Below are positions 54,525 to 62,766 of a stretch of 64,000 nt of DNA, in pieces. The number at the start of each line of letters is the position of its first letter. Within the stretch, counting starts at the first letter, position 1. The stretch is from the NCBI RefSeq assembly GCF_019511605.1, contig NZ_JAEUAV010000022.1, positions 53,847 to 117,846 on the forward strand, given 5' to 3'. The notes below the pieces were generated by a model. That model made no database searches. It was given only the letters and a program-made list of their open reading frames with translations, and was not told the DNA's origin. Source of the DNA: Paraburkholderia phenoliruptrix. Its GTDB lineage: Bacteria; Pseudomonadota; Gammaproteobacteria; Burkholderiales; Burkholderiaceae. A program made the position numbers and the translations under genes.

Positions 54525-57209
54525 TCAGCTCTTGCCCTCGCCGGCAGTCGGAACCTGCGGCGGAATCGGCGCGGTCTGCGCAGTGGCCGCAGGCGCGGGC
54601 CGCGGTTCGTGCGACACGTCGCGCGCCACGACATCGGCCGCATGCGCGCCGCGCATCGGAAGGGCTTTTTCCACGTGCGGGCGCGCATGGTCGTGTGCGT
54701 GAGCCTGTTCGGGCGCAACGGCTTCCGGCACTTGCGGCATGTCTTCGCCGTGCCACGGCTGTCCCTCGCTGTCTTTCGACGACGTGTACAGGCGCATCTG
54801 CGGCACTGGAATCTCGATGCCCGCTTCGTCCATCTTGCGCTTGAGCCGCAGATTGAACGCCCGCGCCACGCTCCACTGCTGCAGCGGCCGCGTCTTGATC
54901 TGCCCTTTGACGACCATCCAGTTCGGATCGAAACGGTCGAGGCCCCACACTTCGATGGGCCCGAGCATTTCGCGCCGGTAGCGGAAGTCGGCCATCAGGT
55001 CGGCGCCGACTTCGCGAATCATCTGCGTGATCTGATCGACATCGGTTGAAAACGACATGCGTACTTCGAACACGGCGTAGGCGAAGTCGCGCGACAGGTT
55101 CTTGACGATCTTGATCTGCGAAAACGGAATGGCGTGGATCGCGCCCTGGCCGTCGCGCAGCCGCACCGTGCGGATCGACAGTTGCTCGACGGTGCCAGCA
55201 TGGCCGCCGTCCACGTCGATCCAGTCGCCCACCGAGATGGTGTCTTCGATAATGATGAAAAGCCCCGTGATCAGGTCGGTCACGAGCGACTGTGCGCCAA
55301 AGCCGATGGCAAGGCCGATCACGCCCGCGCCCGCCAGCAGCGGCGTCACGTTGATGCCAAGATTGGCCGCCGTGACGATGCTCGCGATCGTCATGATGCT
55401 GACGAGCAGCACGTTGCGCACGAGCGGCAACATGGTGCGCGCCCTCGTGCTCGGGTTGCGCGATTTGTTGCGCGCGCTGCCGGGATTGAGCGCCTCGGTA
55501 ATGGCGGTGTCGACGAGAATCCACAGCAGCCACGCAATGAACACGGTGGCGACGATTGCCGTCACCGCATGCGCGATGCCGCGCGCCGCGACGTTTTCCT
55601 CGACCACCGCGGCAAGCGAAACGCCCCACAAACGCGCCGCCAGTTCAAAGAAAAACAGCCAGATGAAAAGCGTCAGCAAGGTGCCGCAAAAGCGCAGCAG
55701 CCGCGTGAGATACGGCGAGCGGCGCCGCGCACGCGGGCTGCGCGGCCGCGTCATGCGCAACACGATCGCCGAGAGGAAAAACGCGAGCACCAGCAGCAGC
55801 GCGGTCACCACCGAAATCTGCAGCACGTTCTCGCTGGTGCCGGAGCCGCCAAGCGTGGCGACCACGGAGGCCGTCGCCAGCACCAGCACCGGCAGGTGCC
55901 AGAGCGCCGCGAGCACTTCGAACGCGTCCGTTGCGGCCTTGTGATCGTTGCGCTGCTCGTAGGGCCGGTTGCGGATCAGATGCGCGACCGGCCTGCGGAA
56001 CGCGAGCGCGAAGTAGCCGGCGAGCACGGCGGCCGTCATGTTGCAGGCCGTCGAGATGAGCGCGGCCAGATTGGTGCCGAGCTGATGCGCGACATCGTAA
56101 TTGACGGCGGCGTCGCCGAGCGCGCCGAACACGCCGACCGCGAACAGCAGGCGCCGCGCGTGATCGATGAGCAGGCGCACCGCGACGCGCCGGTGCCCGG
56201 AGCCGAACAGCGAAAACATGATCAGGCAAATGGCCGAGAACACCGCGCCCGCGACAATCGCATACGCGACCACCATGCCGAGCGTGCGGCCGAGCGCATC
56301 GGGCATGGCGCGCACGAACAGCAGCGCGGCCACGAATGCGATGATCCACGGACCCACGCGTCGCAACGCGAAGACCAGCAGCTCGCGGGTGGTCGGATTG
56401 GGGTTGAGTCCCATCACGATGCCAAGCCGCCGGTACAGCCGGTGCTGCAGATAGATCAGCGCGGCGGCGCATGCGCCCCAGCCGGCCAGCATCGCGAACA
56501 TCGACAGCAGAATGCGACCCAGGCTCTCGTGGCCCTGACCGGAGATGATCGTGTAAAGCTCGTTGCCCGCGGCGTTGAAGCGCCCGCCCCAATAGCGCAC
56601 CGGCGTGCGGCCCTCATGCACGTCCGATTCAAACGACGCGATGCCCGACGCAATCGCGCCGAGCAGGCCGGGGCTCGGCTGCGCTGGCGCAGGCGCGAGC
56701 GGACCGACGGTTCGCGAAACGTCGCGCAGTTTCTTCAGTTGGGCGACGAGCGCGGTGCGCTGGCGGTCGTTGTCGAGTGTGGCGATCACGCTGTCGAGCG
56801 ACCGGGCGATCTCGGCCTGGCTCGCGGGCGACGGCGCCGACGCGGCGTCCGCGGCCGACGCGCCCGAGGCCTGCGAGGCCGGCGCGACAGTCGCGCTGTT
56901 GATCAGACTTTGCAGCGCCGGAATGACCGGCGTGCTAGTGCCGCTGCTGGTGCTGGCGCCGCCGGCGCCGCTACCCGCGGCCTGCGCGCCGACGGGCACG
57001 CCGGCGCCGGTCGCCAGCAGCAAAAGCGCAACGCAGATTCCGGCCAGCGAGCCGCCGAAGCGGCGCGGACCCGGCGCGCGGGCGCGGGCGCCGCCGCACA
57101 GCAAGCGTCCGATGTGAGCGAAAAGAAGAAAAATTGCAGCGTGAATCGAATCCGGCCCGCCGTTTGACGGCGCAGCCTCGATTTCACGCCGCGACGGGCA
57201 TGACTGCAT
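54525..57209 (-). CDS. Large MscS family mechanosensitive channel
   Basis: 894 residues from the ATG at 57209; a GTG at 57257 would add 16. A hydrophobic signal-like segment (about 55-80, LAGICVALLLLATGAGVPV) is followed by a periplasmic Ala/Ser-rich part with a helical region (NDRQRTALVAQLKKLRDV), then about ten membrane helices. The MscS core is at about 575-810: NVTPLLAGAGVIGLAIGFGAQSLVTDLITGLFIIIEDTISVGDW is the pore-lining helix and start of the beta domain. The last 95 residues are Ala/Pro/His-rich. It should gate under membrane tension. Confidence 0.9.
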   Translation of the reverse strand: MQSCPSRREIEAAPSNGGPDSIHAAIFLLFAHIGRLLCGGARARAPGPRRFGGSLAGICVALLLLATGAGVPVGAQAAGSGAGGASTSSGTSTPVIPALQSLINSATVAPASQASGASAADAASAPSPASQAEIARSLDSVIATLDNDRQRTALVAQLKKLRDVSRTVGPLAPAPAQPSPGLLGAIASGIASFESDVHEGRTPVRYWGGRFNAAGNELYTIISGQGHESLGRILLSMFAMLAGWGACAAALIYLQHRLYRRLGIVMGLNPNPTTRELLVFALRRVGPWIIAFVAALLFVRAMPDALGRTLGMVVAYAIVAGAVFSAICLIMFSLFGSGHRRVAVRLLIDHARRLLFAVGVFGALGDAAVNYDVAHQLGTNLAALISTACNMTAAVLAGYFALAFRRPVAHLIRNRPYEQRNDHKAATDAFEVLAALWHLPVLVLATASVVATLGGSGTSENVLQISVVTALLLVLAFFLSAIVLRMTRPRSPRARRRSPYLTRLLRFCGTLLTLFIWLFFFELAARLWGVSLAAVVEENVAARGIAHAVTAIVATVFIAWLLWILVDTAITEALNPGSARNKSRNPSTRARTMLPLVRNVLLVSIMTIASIVTAANLGINVTPLLAGAGVIGLAIGFGAQSLVTDLITGLFIIIEDTISVGDWIDVDGGHAGTVEQLSIRTVRLRDGQGAIHAIPFSQIKIVKNLSRDFAYAVFEVRMSFSTDVDQITQMIREVGADLMADFRYRREMLGPIEVWGLDRFDPNWMVVKGQIKTRPLQQWSVARAFNLRLKRKMDEAGIEIPVPQMRLYTSSKDSEGQPWHGEDMPQVPEAVAPEQAHAHDHARPHVEKALPMRGAHAADVVARDVSHEPRPAPAATAQTAPIPPQVPTAGEGKS

Positions 57210-57393
57210 GGCAATCCGTGAGAAAACGGGAGCCGCCAGTGTAGCCTCTGTTTGCACGCCGGCAACCTGACATGCGTAACGGATTGTTAGGGGGCTTGCA
57301 TGAATTCACCAGTGCGGCCCGCGATGCAAAGCCGCAGAGCCTGCCGCGTCGCGCGGCGCGGTTGCTGCGACCCGCGCCGCGAGCCGGCCGCCG

Positions 57394-58041
57394 TCAATAC
57401 GCGACAGTGGCGATTTGCCGAATGAAACGGCCCTGTTCAAGTTCGTCGACAAAGGCAATCGCGTAGTCTTCGGCGGAAATGCGGCTGTTGCCCTGCGCGT
57501 CGGCGATGAGCGAGTTCGTGCCGGTGCGGAACGTGCCGGTGCGCTCGCCGGGCGCAATGATTGCCGCCGGTGAAAAGAACGTCCAGTCGAGGTCGGCGAC
57601 GCCGCGGTAATAGCCGAGCGCATCGCGATGAGCGAGCGCGACCGCCTTGTAGGCTGGCGGAAAACCTTCGGTATCGACGAGCTGTTTGCCCGGCGCGACT
57701 TCGAGCGAGCCCGCGCCTCCGACCACCGCCAGCCGCTTCAAGCCCGCCGCCCGCACGCCTTCGACGAGCGCGCGCGTGGCCTTCTCGAGCGCGCCGACAT
57801 CGTCATGCGGGGGCGCGTAGGCGCTTGCCACGACGTCGTGACCGCGCACCGCCGCGGCGACGCTCGCCGCATCGAGCAGATCGGCCTGCGCCGCCTTCAG
57901 GTTCGGCTCGCCCGTGGGCACGCGCGCCGGGTTGCGCACAAGCGCCGTCACCTGATGCCCGCGACGGGCCGCTTCTGCCGCGATTTGCGAACCAATCATG
58001 CCGGTTGCTCCGAACAATGCGATCTTCAACTGTTTGCTCAT
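57394..58041 (-). CDS. NAD(P)H-binding atypical short-chain dehydrogenase-like protein
   Basis: 215 residues. Rossmann start KIALFGATGMIGSQIAAEAARRGHQVTAL has the GxxGxxG of the NmrA/YwnB-like group; then VVASAYAPPHDDVGALE and LDWTFFSPAAIIAPGERTGTFR, typical of these compact proteins. No classical YxxxK active site, so it may be a redox sensor or an NAD(P)H-binding reductase. It is preceded by a palindrome (58067-58086) nearly the same as that before the Rrf2 gene upstream, so the two are probably co-regulated. Confidence 0.85.
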   Translation of the reverse strand: MSKQLKIALFGATGMIGSQIAAEAARRGHQVTALVRNPARVPTGEPNLKAAQADLLDAASVAAAVRGHDVVASAYAPPHDDVGALEKATRALVEGVRAAGLKRLAVVGGAGSLEVAPGKQLVDTEGFPPAYKAVALAHRDALGYYRGVADLDWTFFSPAAIIAPGERTGTFRTGTNSLIADAQGNSRISAEDYAIAFVDELEQGRFIRQIATVAY

Positions 58042-58066
58042 CTGACTGCTCCGGTGAGTGTTTAAT

Positions 58067-58086
58067 TGTAACTATGACGATTACAT
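58067..58086. promoter_or_regulatory. Candidate Rrf2 operator before the NAD(P)H-binding gene
   Basis: Palindrome TGTAAC-N8-ATTACAT-type (tgtaactatgacgattacat). It ends 25 nt before the start codon at 58041 and matches 15 of 20 positions of the site at 58687-58706. Confidence 0.65.
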
Positions 58087-58205
58087 AAATTGATAAAAAA
58101 AAGGGCGTGGGCCCCGTGCATCATTGCCAGAAACCGATTGCCGCCGCTTCATTGGAACTTGAAGCGTGGGACTCGAAGCCGGCGGCTTCTTTACCAGAAC
58201 GCGCC

Positions 58206-58661
58206 TCACGCGTGCGGTCGCCGCTTGCGCTCCCTCGCCCGCTCGACGCGGTGCAAGTCAGCCGTTGCGTCAGCCAGCGTGCGCTGCGCGAGCGACGCCT
58301 CCATAGCCTGCTGCGCTTCGTCGATGACTCCGCGCAGCACGACCTGGATGTTGCGTCCCACCATGCACGCCGGATTCGGCTCCTCGCGATGCAACGCGAA
58401 CAACTGCGCGTCGTCCACCGCGCGGTACACGTCGAGCAGCGAAATCTGCTCGGGTGCGCGCGCAAGCAACGCGCCGCCGCCCGCGCCGAGTTGCGAGGTG
58501 GTCAAGCCGGCCTCGGCAAGCATGGTCAAGAGCCGCCGGATAAGCGCGGGATTCGTGTTCACGCTGCCCGCGATCATTTCCGACGAAAGCGGCGTGCCCT
58601 CCTGCAACGACAGCAGCGCCAGCACGTGCACCGCGAATGCAAATCGGCTACTGGTGTTCAC
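58206..58661 (-). CDS. Rrf2 family transcriptional regulator
   Basis: 151 residues from a GTG at 58661. Winged helix MNTSSRFAFAVHVLALLSLQ, LSSEMIAGSVNTNPALIRRLL, then AGLTTSQLGAGGGALLARAPEQISLLDVYRAV, the Rrf2 pattern. It lacks the three-cysteine iron-sulfur cluster motif of IscR and NsrR; only one Cys is present (NPACMVG), so it resembles the YwnA-type group that does not carry a cluster. It precedes the NAD(P)H-binding gene on the same strand, and both have the same operator 25 nt before their start codons, implying autoregulation and control of the neighbour. Confidence 0.92.
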   Translation of the reverse strand: MNTSSRFAFAVHVLALLSLQEGTPLSSEMIAGSVNTNPALIRRLLTMLAEAGLTTSQLGAGGGALLARAPEQISLLDVYRAVDDAQLFALHREEPNPACMVGRNIQVVLRGVIDEAQQAMEASLAQRTLADATADLHRVERARERKRRPHA

Positions 58662-58686
58662 GACAACCCGCCCTGCAACGACAATG

Positions 58687-58706
58687 TGTAACCATAGTAA
58701 TTACAT
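58687..58706. promoter_or_regulatory. Candidate Rrf2 autoregulatory operator
   Basis: Palindrome tgtaaccatagtaattacat, arms TGTAA and TTACA, ending 25 nt before the GTG at 58661. AT-rich against a GC-rich background. Confidence 0.65.
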
Positions 58707-58794
58707 TTATAGGGGCTGTCAAACGGCCGCGCATGCACTCTCGCGTTGGGCAGCCCCTGCCCCGACGCAAGGCAGTGGACGGACTACGCGCGCC

Positions 58795-59271
58795 TCACTT
58801 GTCCATCTGTTTCTGGGCATCGCCGCCGTAGCTGGATCCGGACGATGAAGCGGCCGCGCTCGTGGACGAGGCCGAGCTTTGCGCCGACCATTGCTGCAGC
58901 TTGCGGCCCGCATTTTCGAGACTCTGGCCGGTCAGCGACGCGGCTTTGCCGAGCTGCGCCTGAGCCGCGCTGGCGGCGTTTTGCAGGTTTGCCTGCGCGC
59001 TGGAGGCAAGCGCATCGGGATTGATCGTGACCGAAGGCGCCGAAGCCGATTCGATGTTCTTCTGCGCGGCCGAGCTCGTCTCGTCGACTTTCTTGCCGAC
59101 GTAGCTCGCGGCCTGGTCGAGCTTCTGGGCCGCAGCCTGCGCCGCGTCGTTCAGCTTACCGGCAACCTGCCCCGCCGACGCGTCGTTCTTCTGACAGGCC
59201 GCGAGGCCGCCGAATACCAACACGACCACCGCGGCACGGCGCAGCATCGGTGCGAGAATGGATGAAGTCAT
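58795..59271 (-). CDS. Ala/Gln/Ser-rich lipoprotein
   Basis: 158 residues from the ATG at 59271. Signal peptide with lipobox LAAC (Cys about residue 24), so likely anchored in the inner or outer membrane. The rest is an amphipathic helical region of repeated Ala/Gln/Lys/Asp segments (AGKLNDAAQAAAQKLDQAAS and similar), like an apolipoprotein or phasin-like helix, then a Ser/Gly/Ala-rich tail ending QKQMDK. No catalytic motif. Ribosome binding site is not obvious. Function unknown; divergent from the DJ-1/PfpI gene. Confidence 0.72.
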   Translation of the reverse strand: MTSSILAPMLRRAAVVVLVFGGLAACQKNDASAGQVAGKLNDAAQAAAQKLDQAASYVGKKVDETSSAAQKNIESASAPSVTINPDALASSAQANLQNAASAAQAQLGKAASLTGQSLENAGRKLQQWSAQSSASSTSAAASSSGSSYGGDAQKQMDK

Positions 59272-59482
59272 GTGTGTGTTTGGACCGCGCAACGCGGCCT
59301 TGCTGACGAAAACGCGCTCATCATACGCTGTTGCCGGTGCCTGCCGCGCAACGGCTTCATGCCCGACAGATCGACGAGGCCGGCGCGCCGCGCGCAGTCG
59401 CGGTTCTGTCAACACAGGTGCGGTAGACTGGCTCCACGCAACGAGCGTTCGCAGTGTTCCCTTGTTCAACCGGAGACATACG

Positions 59483-60064
59483 ATGGCGGCAAAAAAGATT
59501 CTGTTTCTGACCGGCGATTTCGCCGAGGATTACGAAACGATGGTGCCGTTTCAGGCGCTACAGGCAGTCGGACACGTAGTCGACGCGGTGTGTCCCGACA
59601 GGAAAGCCGGTGAGCGGATCAAGACCGCGATTCACGATTTCGAGGGCGATCAGACCTATACCGAGAAGCCAGGGCATCTGTTCGCGCTGAATGCATCGTT
59701 CGACGACGCCGATCCGCGCCAGTACGATGCGCTCGCCATTGCCGGCGGGCGCGCGCCCGAGTATCTGCGGCTCAATCCGAAGGTGATCGAGATCGTGCGG
59801 CAGTTCGCCGAAGCCGGCAAACCGATTGCGGCCATCTGTCACGCCGCGCAACTGCTCGCCGCCGCCGACGTGATCCGCGGCAAGCGTATTTCCGCTTATC
59901 CAGCCTGCGCGCCGGAAGTGAAACTGGCGGGCGGCGAGTACGCCGACATTCCTGTCGACGCCGCGATCACGGACGGCAATTTCGTCACTGCGCCGGCCTG
60001 GCCCGCTCATCCCGAATGGCTGCGTCAGTTCCTCGTTCTGCTGGGCACGCGCATCGAACTTTGA
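59483..60064 (+). CDS. DJ-1/PfpI family protein
   Basis: 193 residues from the ATG at 59483, with cggaga upstream. Class I glutamine amidotransferase-like fold: KKILFLTGDFAEDYETMVPF, then the nucleophile elbow AAICHAAQLLAAADVIRGK with Cys near residue 118, and FVTAPAWPAHPEWL near the C-terminus. The Glu after DFAEDYE and the Cys give the usual DJ-1 pair. Members include proteases, glyoxalases and chaperones, and the substrate cannot be fixed by sequence. Cytosolic. Confidence 0.9.
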   Translation: MAAKKILFLTGDFAEDYETMVPFQALQAVGHVVDAVCPDRKAGERIKTAIHDFEGDQTYTEKPGHLFALNASFDDADPRQYDALAIAGGRAPEYLRLNPKVIEIVRQFAEAGKPIAAICHAAQLLAAADVIRGKRISAYPACAPEVKLAGGEYADIPVDAAITDGNFVTAPAWPAHPEWLRQFLVLLGTRIEL

Positions 60065-60181
60065 GCCAGTGCAAACGCCGCGCGCCGCCAGGGCTGGGGT
60101 GCGCGGCATTTGAGAGTCGTCCTATGGTTCACGCCGGAGGGCCTTCCTATAGTCACGGGCTGACTTGGGGAGCGCTTTTCG

Positions 60182-60508
60182 ATGGAACTGATCGACTGGA
60201 TCGTTATTCTCGCCGTCACGTTGACGGCAATCGCTTTTCGCTGCGCCCGCACACCGGCCGGCTGGGGCCGCGAAAACCGCGCGCGGCGCATCGCCGGCAC
60301 CCGCCTGCTGGTGCAGGCGGCCTGCGCGGTGTGGGCCGCGTTGCTGATCGTCGCGCGCTGCGTGTTCGCGCTCGACGGGCTGCTCGGCCTGCGGCCCACG
60401 CCTGCCCAGGTGACAGTCATCGTGGCTATTCTGCTGGCGTGCGGTTGCTACTGGTCAATTCGTGGCCAGCGGCTGTTGAAGTCGCGACGTCTCTTTGCTT
60501 CCTGTTGA
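60182..60508 (+). CDS. Small integral membrane protein
   Basis: 108 residues from the ATG at 60182 (ggggagc upstream). Three predicted helices: about 4-20 (IDWIVILAVTLTAIAF), 42-66 (LVQAACAVWAALLIVARCVFA) and 77-93 (VTVIVAILLACGCYWS). Basic loops (ENRARRIAGTR) suggest the N-terminus is outside and the first loop cytoplasmic. No family recognised. On the same strand as the DJ-1 gene, 117 nt downstream. Confidence 0.6.
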   Translation: MELIDWIVILAVTLTAIAFRCARTPAGWGRENRARRIAGTRLLVQAACAVWAALLIVARCVFALDGLLGLRPTPAQVTVIVAILLACGCYWSIRGQRLLKSRRLFASC

Positions 60509-60550
60509 GCGGCGCTGTCCGGCGCTGTTCGATGTAGTCTGACGCGGCTC

Positions 60551-60570
60551 GTTGCCGCTCGTTGCCGCTC
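60551..60570. repeat. Short tandem repeat, 10-base unit twice
   Basis: gttgccgctc repeats directly at 60551-60560 and 60561-60570, between the small membrane protein and the histidine kinase genes. A third partial copy precedes it. Confidence 0.4.
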
Positions 60571-60614
60571 GGTCGTGCTGACCCTGCCCGACCTGCCTGA
60601 CCTCTCAGGCACCG

Positions 60615-62348
60615 TCACCGTCCGGTCCGGAGATTGCCCGGATTGTTCATTGCGTGATCGTTGGCCGCGAGAGAAGCCACGCCCGCCGCCGCTTCATTCG
60701 CTCCACGTGCTTCGCGTGCCTGCCGCGCTTCAGCTTCATTCATGGCCGAAGCACGCGCGCCCGCCTCGGGCAGCGACAGATAGAACGTCGTGCCCACGCC
60801 TTCCTCTGATTCAGCCCACACCCGCCCGCCGTGCCGCTCGACCACACGCCGCACCAGCGCGAGCCCGATGCCTTCGCCCGCGGCCGCCGTGCCGTGCAGC
60901 CTCTGGAACGCGTTGAATAGCCGCGGCAAGGCGATGCCCGGAATACCCAGCCCGTTGTCGCGCACGTAAAAAATCCGCAACGACTGTACGCCCGGCGGCG
61001 CCGGCGTGGTGCCGATTTCGATCCGGCCTTCACGTGACGGGTCCAGGTAGTTGACCGCGTTGCCGATCAGATTCGCGAACACCTGTTCGAGCGCGGTCGG
61101 ATCGCCCCATACGGCCGGCAGGTCGCCCACCTGCACCTGGGCCCGCCGCGCGCGAATCGACCCTTGCATGGCGTCGACCACGCGAGGCACGATGTCGCGC
61201 ACCTCGACCTTCTGATGCCGGTATTCCACACGGCCAATGCGCGAGAGCCGTAACAATGCGTCAATGATGTGCGACGCGCGCAGCACTGCCGTCTGCAGAT
61301 AATGCAGCGCCTCGCCGATGTCCTCGTCCACCACGCGGGCGATGCGCTGCCGCGTCTGTTCGTCGATGGACGAACTGCCGACAACCGCGCGCAGTTCGTC
61401 GCAGGCGCGGATCAGTTCCTTCGAAAAGCCTTGCAGATTGACCAGCGGCACGCGCAGATCGTGCGACACGCTGTAAATGAACATCTCGTTTTCCTGCGTC
61501 TGCTGCCGCAGCGTCTCGTTGATGCGCGAAAGCTCGTCCGCACGCCGAGCAAGATCCGCCTGGAAGCGCGCCTGGATGCGCTCCGCCTCGAGCAGGCGTC
61601 GGCTCGTCTCATGCAAGGTCAGATCGAGCCGCGCGATCTCGTCGTGCCCCGAGCCGCTCGAGCCGACCGGCGCGAGCGGCTCGTTGCCGGCGAGGCGCCC
61701 GGCATTGTCCGACAGCAAAGCCAGTCGGCCGCGCAGGCCGCGCATGAATAGCCACACGGCCAGTGCCACGAACAGCAGCGAACCCACCACCGCCGCGACG
61801 ACCAACAACTGCTGCCGCTCACGCGCCGCGTCGGCGGCATTGGCGCGCTGGGTTTCGAGACGCCTCTCTTCCGCCTGAAAGGCGGCCACCTGCTGGCGAA
61901 ACCGGTCGAGCACGTCGGTCTGGGCGAGCTCGTTAAAGCGCCTGACGATGTCGTCGTGGCGTCCCGAGCGGAGCAGGTCCTGGATGCGGTCGGACCATTG
62001 CCGGTACGCCTGCACCGACTGACGCACCCGCACGACCCGCTCGACCTGCGCCGGGTTGTCCGACACGAGCTCCGCCAGCTGGTCGATGCGCCGGTCGACG
62101 TCGACCCACACCGACAGCGGCGTGATGAAGCGATTGTCGTCGGCAAGCACCGCCCCGCGCAGCGCGACCGACTCGCCGAGCACCGGATCGAGAATCGACG
62201 TGGTCTGGCGCAGCACCTCCTGGCCATGCACGGCGCGGCGCTCGGCTTCGGCAGCGTCGGACTGCGCCTTCACGAGTCCGGACAGAAGCGCCAGTTCGAA
62301 GACCGCCGGAATGGCGATCAGCAGCAGGCCTTTAGTGGTGAGTCGCAT
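60615..62348 (-). CDS. CHASE3-type membrane sensor histidine kinase
   Basis: 577 residues. Membrane helix at about 7-25, CHASE3-like helical sensor (about 28-180), second helix (about 180-203), HAMP (about 205-255), coiled coil, then HisKA with phospho-acceptor His in VSHDLRVPLVNLQGF (near residue 295). HATPase_c: NLIGNAVNYLDPS, RDNGLGIPG, GEGIGLALVRRVVERHGG. The last 45 residues are an Ala/Arg/Glu-rich tail. CHASE3 kinases are common in bacteriophytochrome-like and light or stress pathways; ligand unknown. No response regulator is adjacent; the divergent neighbour is an ammonium transporter. Confidence 0.9.
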   Translation of the reverse strand: MRLTTKGLLLIAIPAVFELALLSGLVKAQSDAAEAERRAVHGQEVLRQTTSILDPVLGESVALRGAVLADDNRFITPLSVWVDVDRRIDQLAELVSDNPAQVERVVRVRQSVQAYRQWSDRIQDLLRSGRHDDIVRRFNELAQTDVLDRFRQQVAAFQAEERRLETQRANAADAARERQQLLVVAAVVGSLLFVALAVWLFMRGLRGRLALLSDNAGRLAGNEPLAPVGSSGSGHDEIARLDLTLHETSRRLLEAERIQARFQADLARRADELSRINETLRQQTQENEMFIYSVSHDLRVPLVNLQGFSKELIRACDELRAVVGSSSIDEQTRQRIARVVDEDIGEALHYLQTAVLRASHIIDALLRLSRIGRVEYRHQKVEVRDIVPRVVDAMQGSIRARRAQVQVGDLPAVWGDPTALEQVFANLIGNAVNYLDPSREGRIEIGTTPAPPGVQSLRIFYVRDNGLGIPGIALPRLFNAFQRLHGTAAAGEGIGLALVRRVVERHGGRVWAESEEGVGTTFYLSLPEAGARASAMNEAEARQAREARGANEAAAGVASLAANDHAMNNPGNLRTGR

Positions 62349-62766
62349 GCGTGCGCATTGGAGAGAGGAGCCGGCAGTCGTGCCCGGGACGGGACATTAT
62401 GTCGGCGTTTGTCTTGGAAACAAAGGGTCGGGCCACGGCAAGAGCGTTCGTCTGCCCTTTCCGTCGCCGCGTTCTCGCCACGCACTGCGGCGGACCATAC
62501 CGCCGGCTGCGTGGGCGGGTCGCTTGCCGGTACCCCGGGCGAATTTTGACCTATTGTGGATCGCACGAACCAAATCGGGACGTTGACGCACTCCTATTGT
62601 GCCTTTTATGTTCATAAGAGGTGCGCGAAGCGGGCAATTCGCGACCTACGCTGCCTCTCGTCCGCCCATTACGGTGCGGTTCCGCACTGACCGCGAGCTT
62701 TCCGCACCGTTTTGGCCCGCTTCTTGCATTCGATGCCGGCTTTTTTGGCATAAGCGGAAACAATCG
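62349..62766. other. Divergent promoter region between histidine kinase and amt
   Basis: No gene. Holds a sigma-54-type promoter for amt (listed separately) and an inverted repeat gtgcgg / ccgcac (62675-62680, 62683-62688) about 25-35 nt before it, a possible activator site. Confidence 0.6.
62712..62730 (+). promoter_or_regulatory. Sigma-54-type (-24/-12) promoter of amt
   Basis: TTGGCccgcttcTTGCA with GG at 62714-62715 and GC at 62726-62727, exactly ten bases apart, matching the -24/-12 consensus. It lies 37 nt before the amt start at 62767. Nitrogen-regulated transporters commonly use this sigma factor with NtrC. Confidence 0.7.

Noticed and set aside
55134..57167. 677-residue plus-strand frame over the MscS gene
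   Set aside because: Antisense shadow; the MscS signature is on the minus strand.
57255..57257. GTG start for the MscS-type channel
   Set aside because: Possible but less likely than the ATG at 57209; neither has a strong ribosome binding site, and the extra 16 residues show no recognisable feature.
62675..62688. NtrC binding site upstream of amt
   Set aside because: The arm order (GTGC before GCAC) is opposite to the usual NtrC site, so I list it only as an unassigned inverted repeat.
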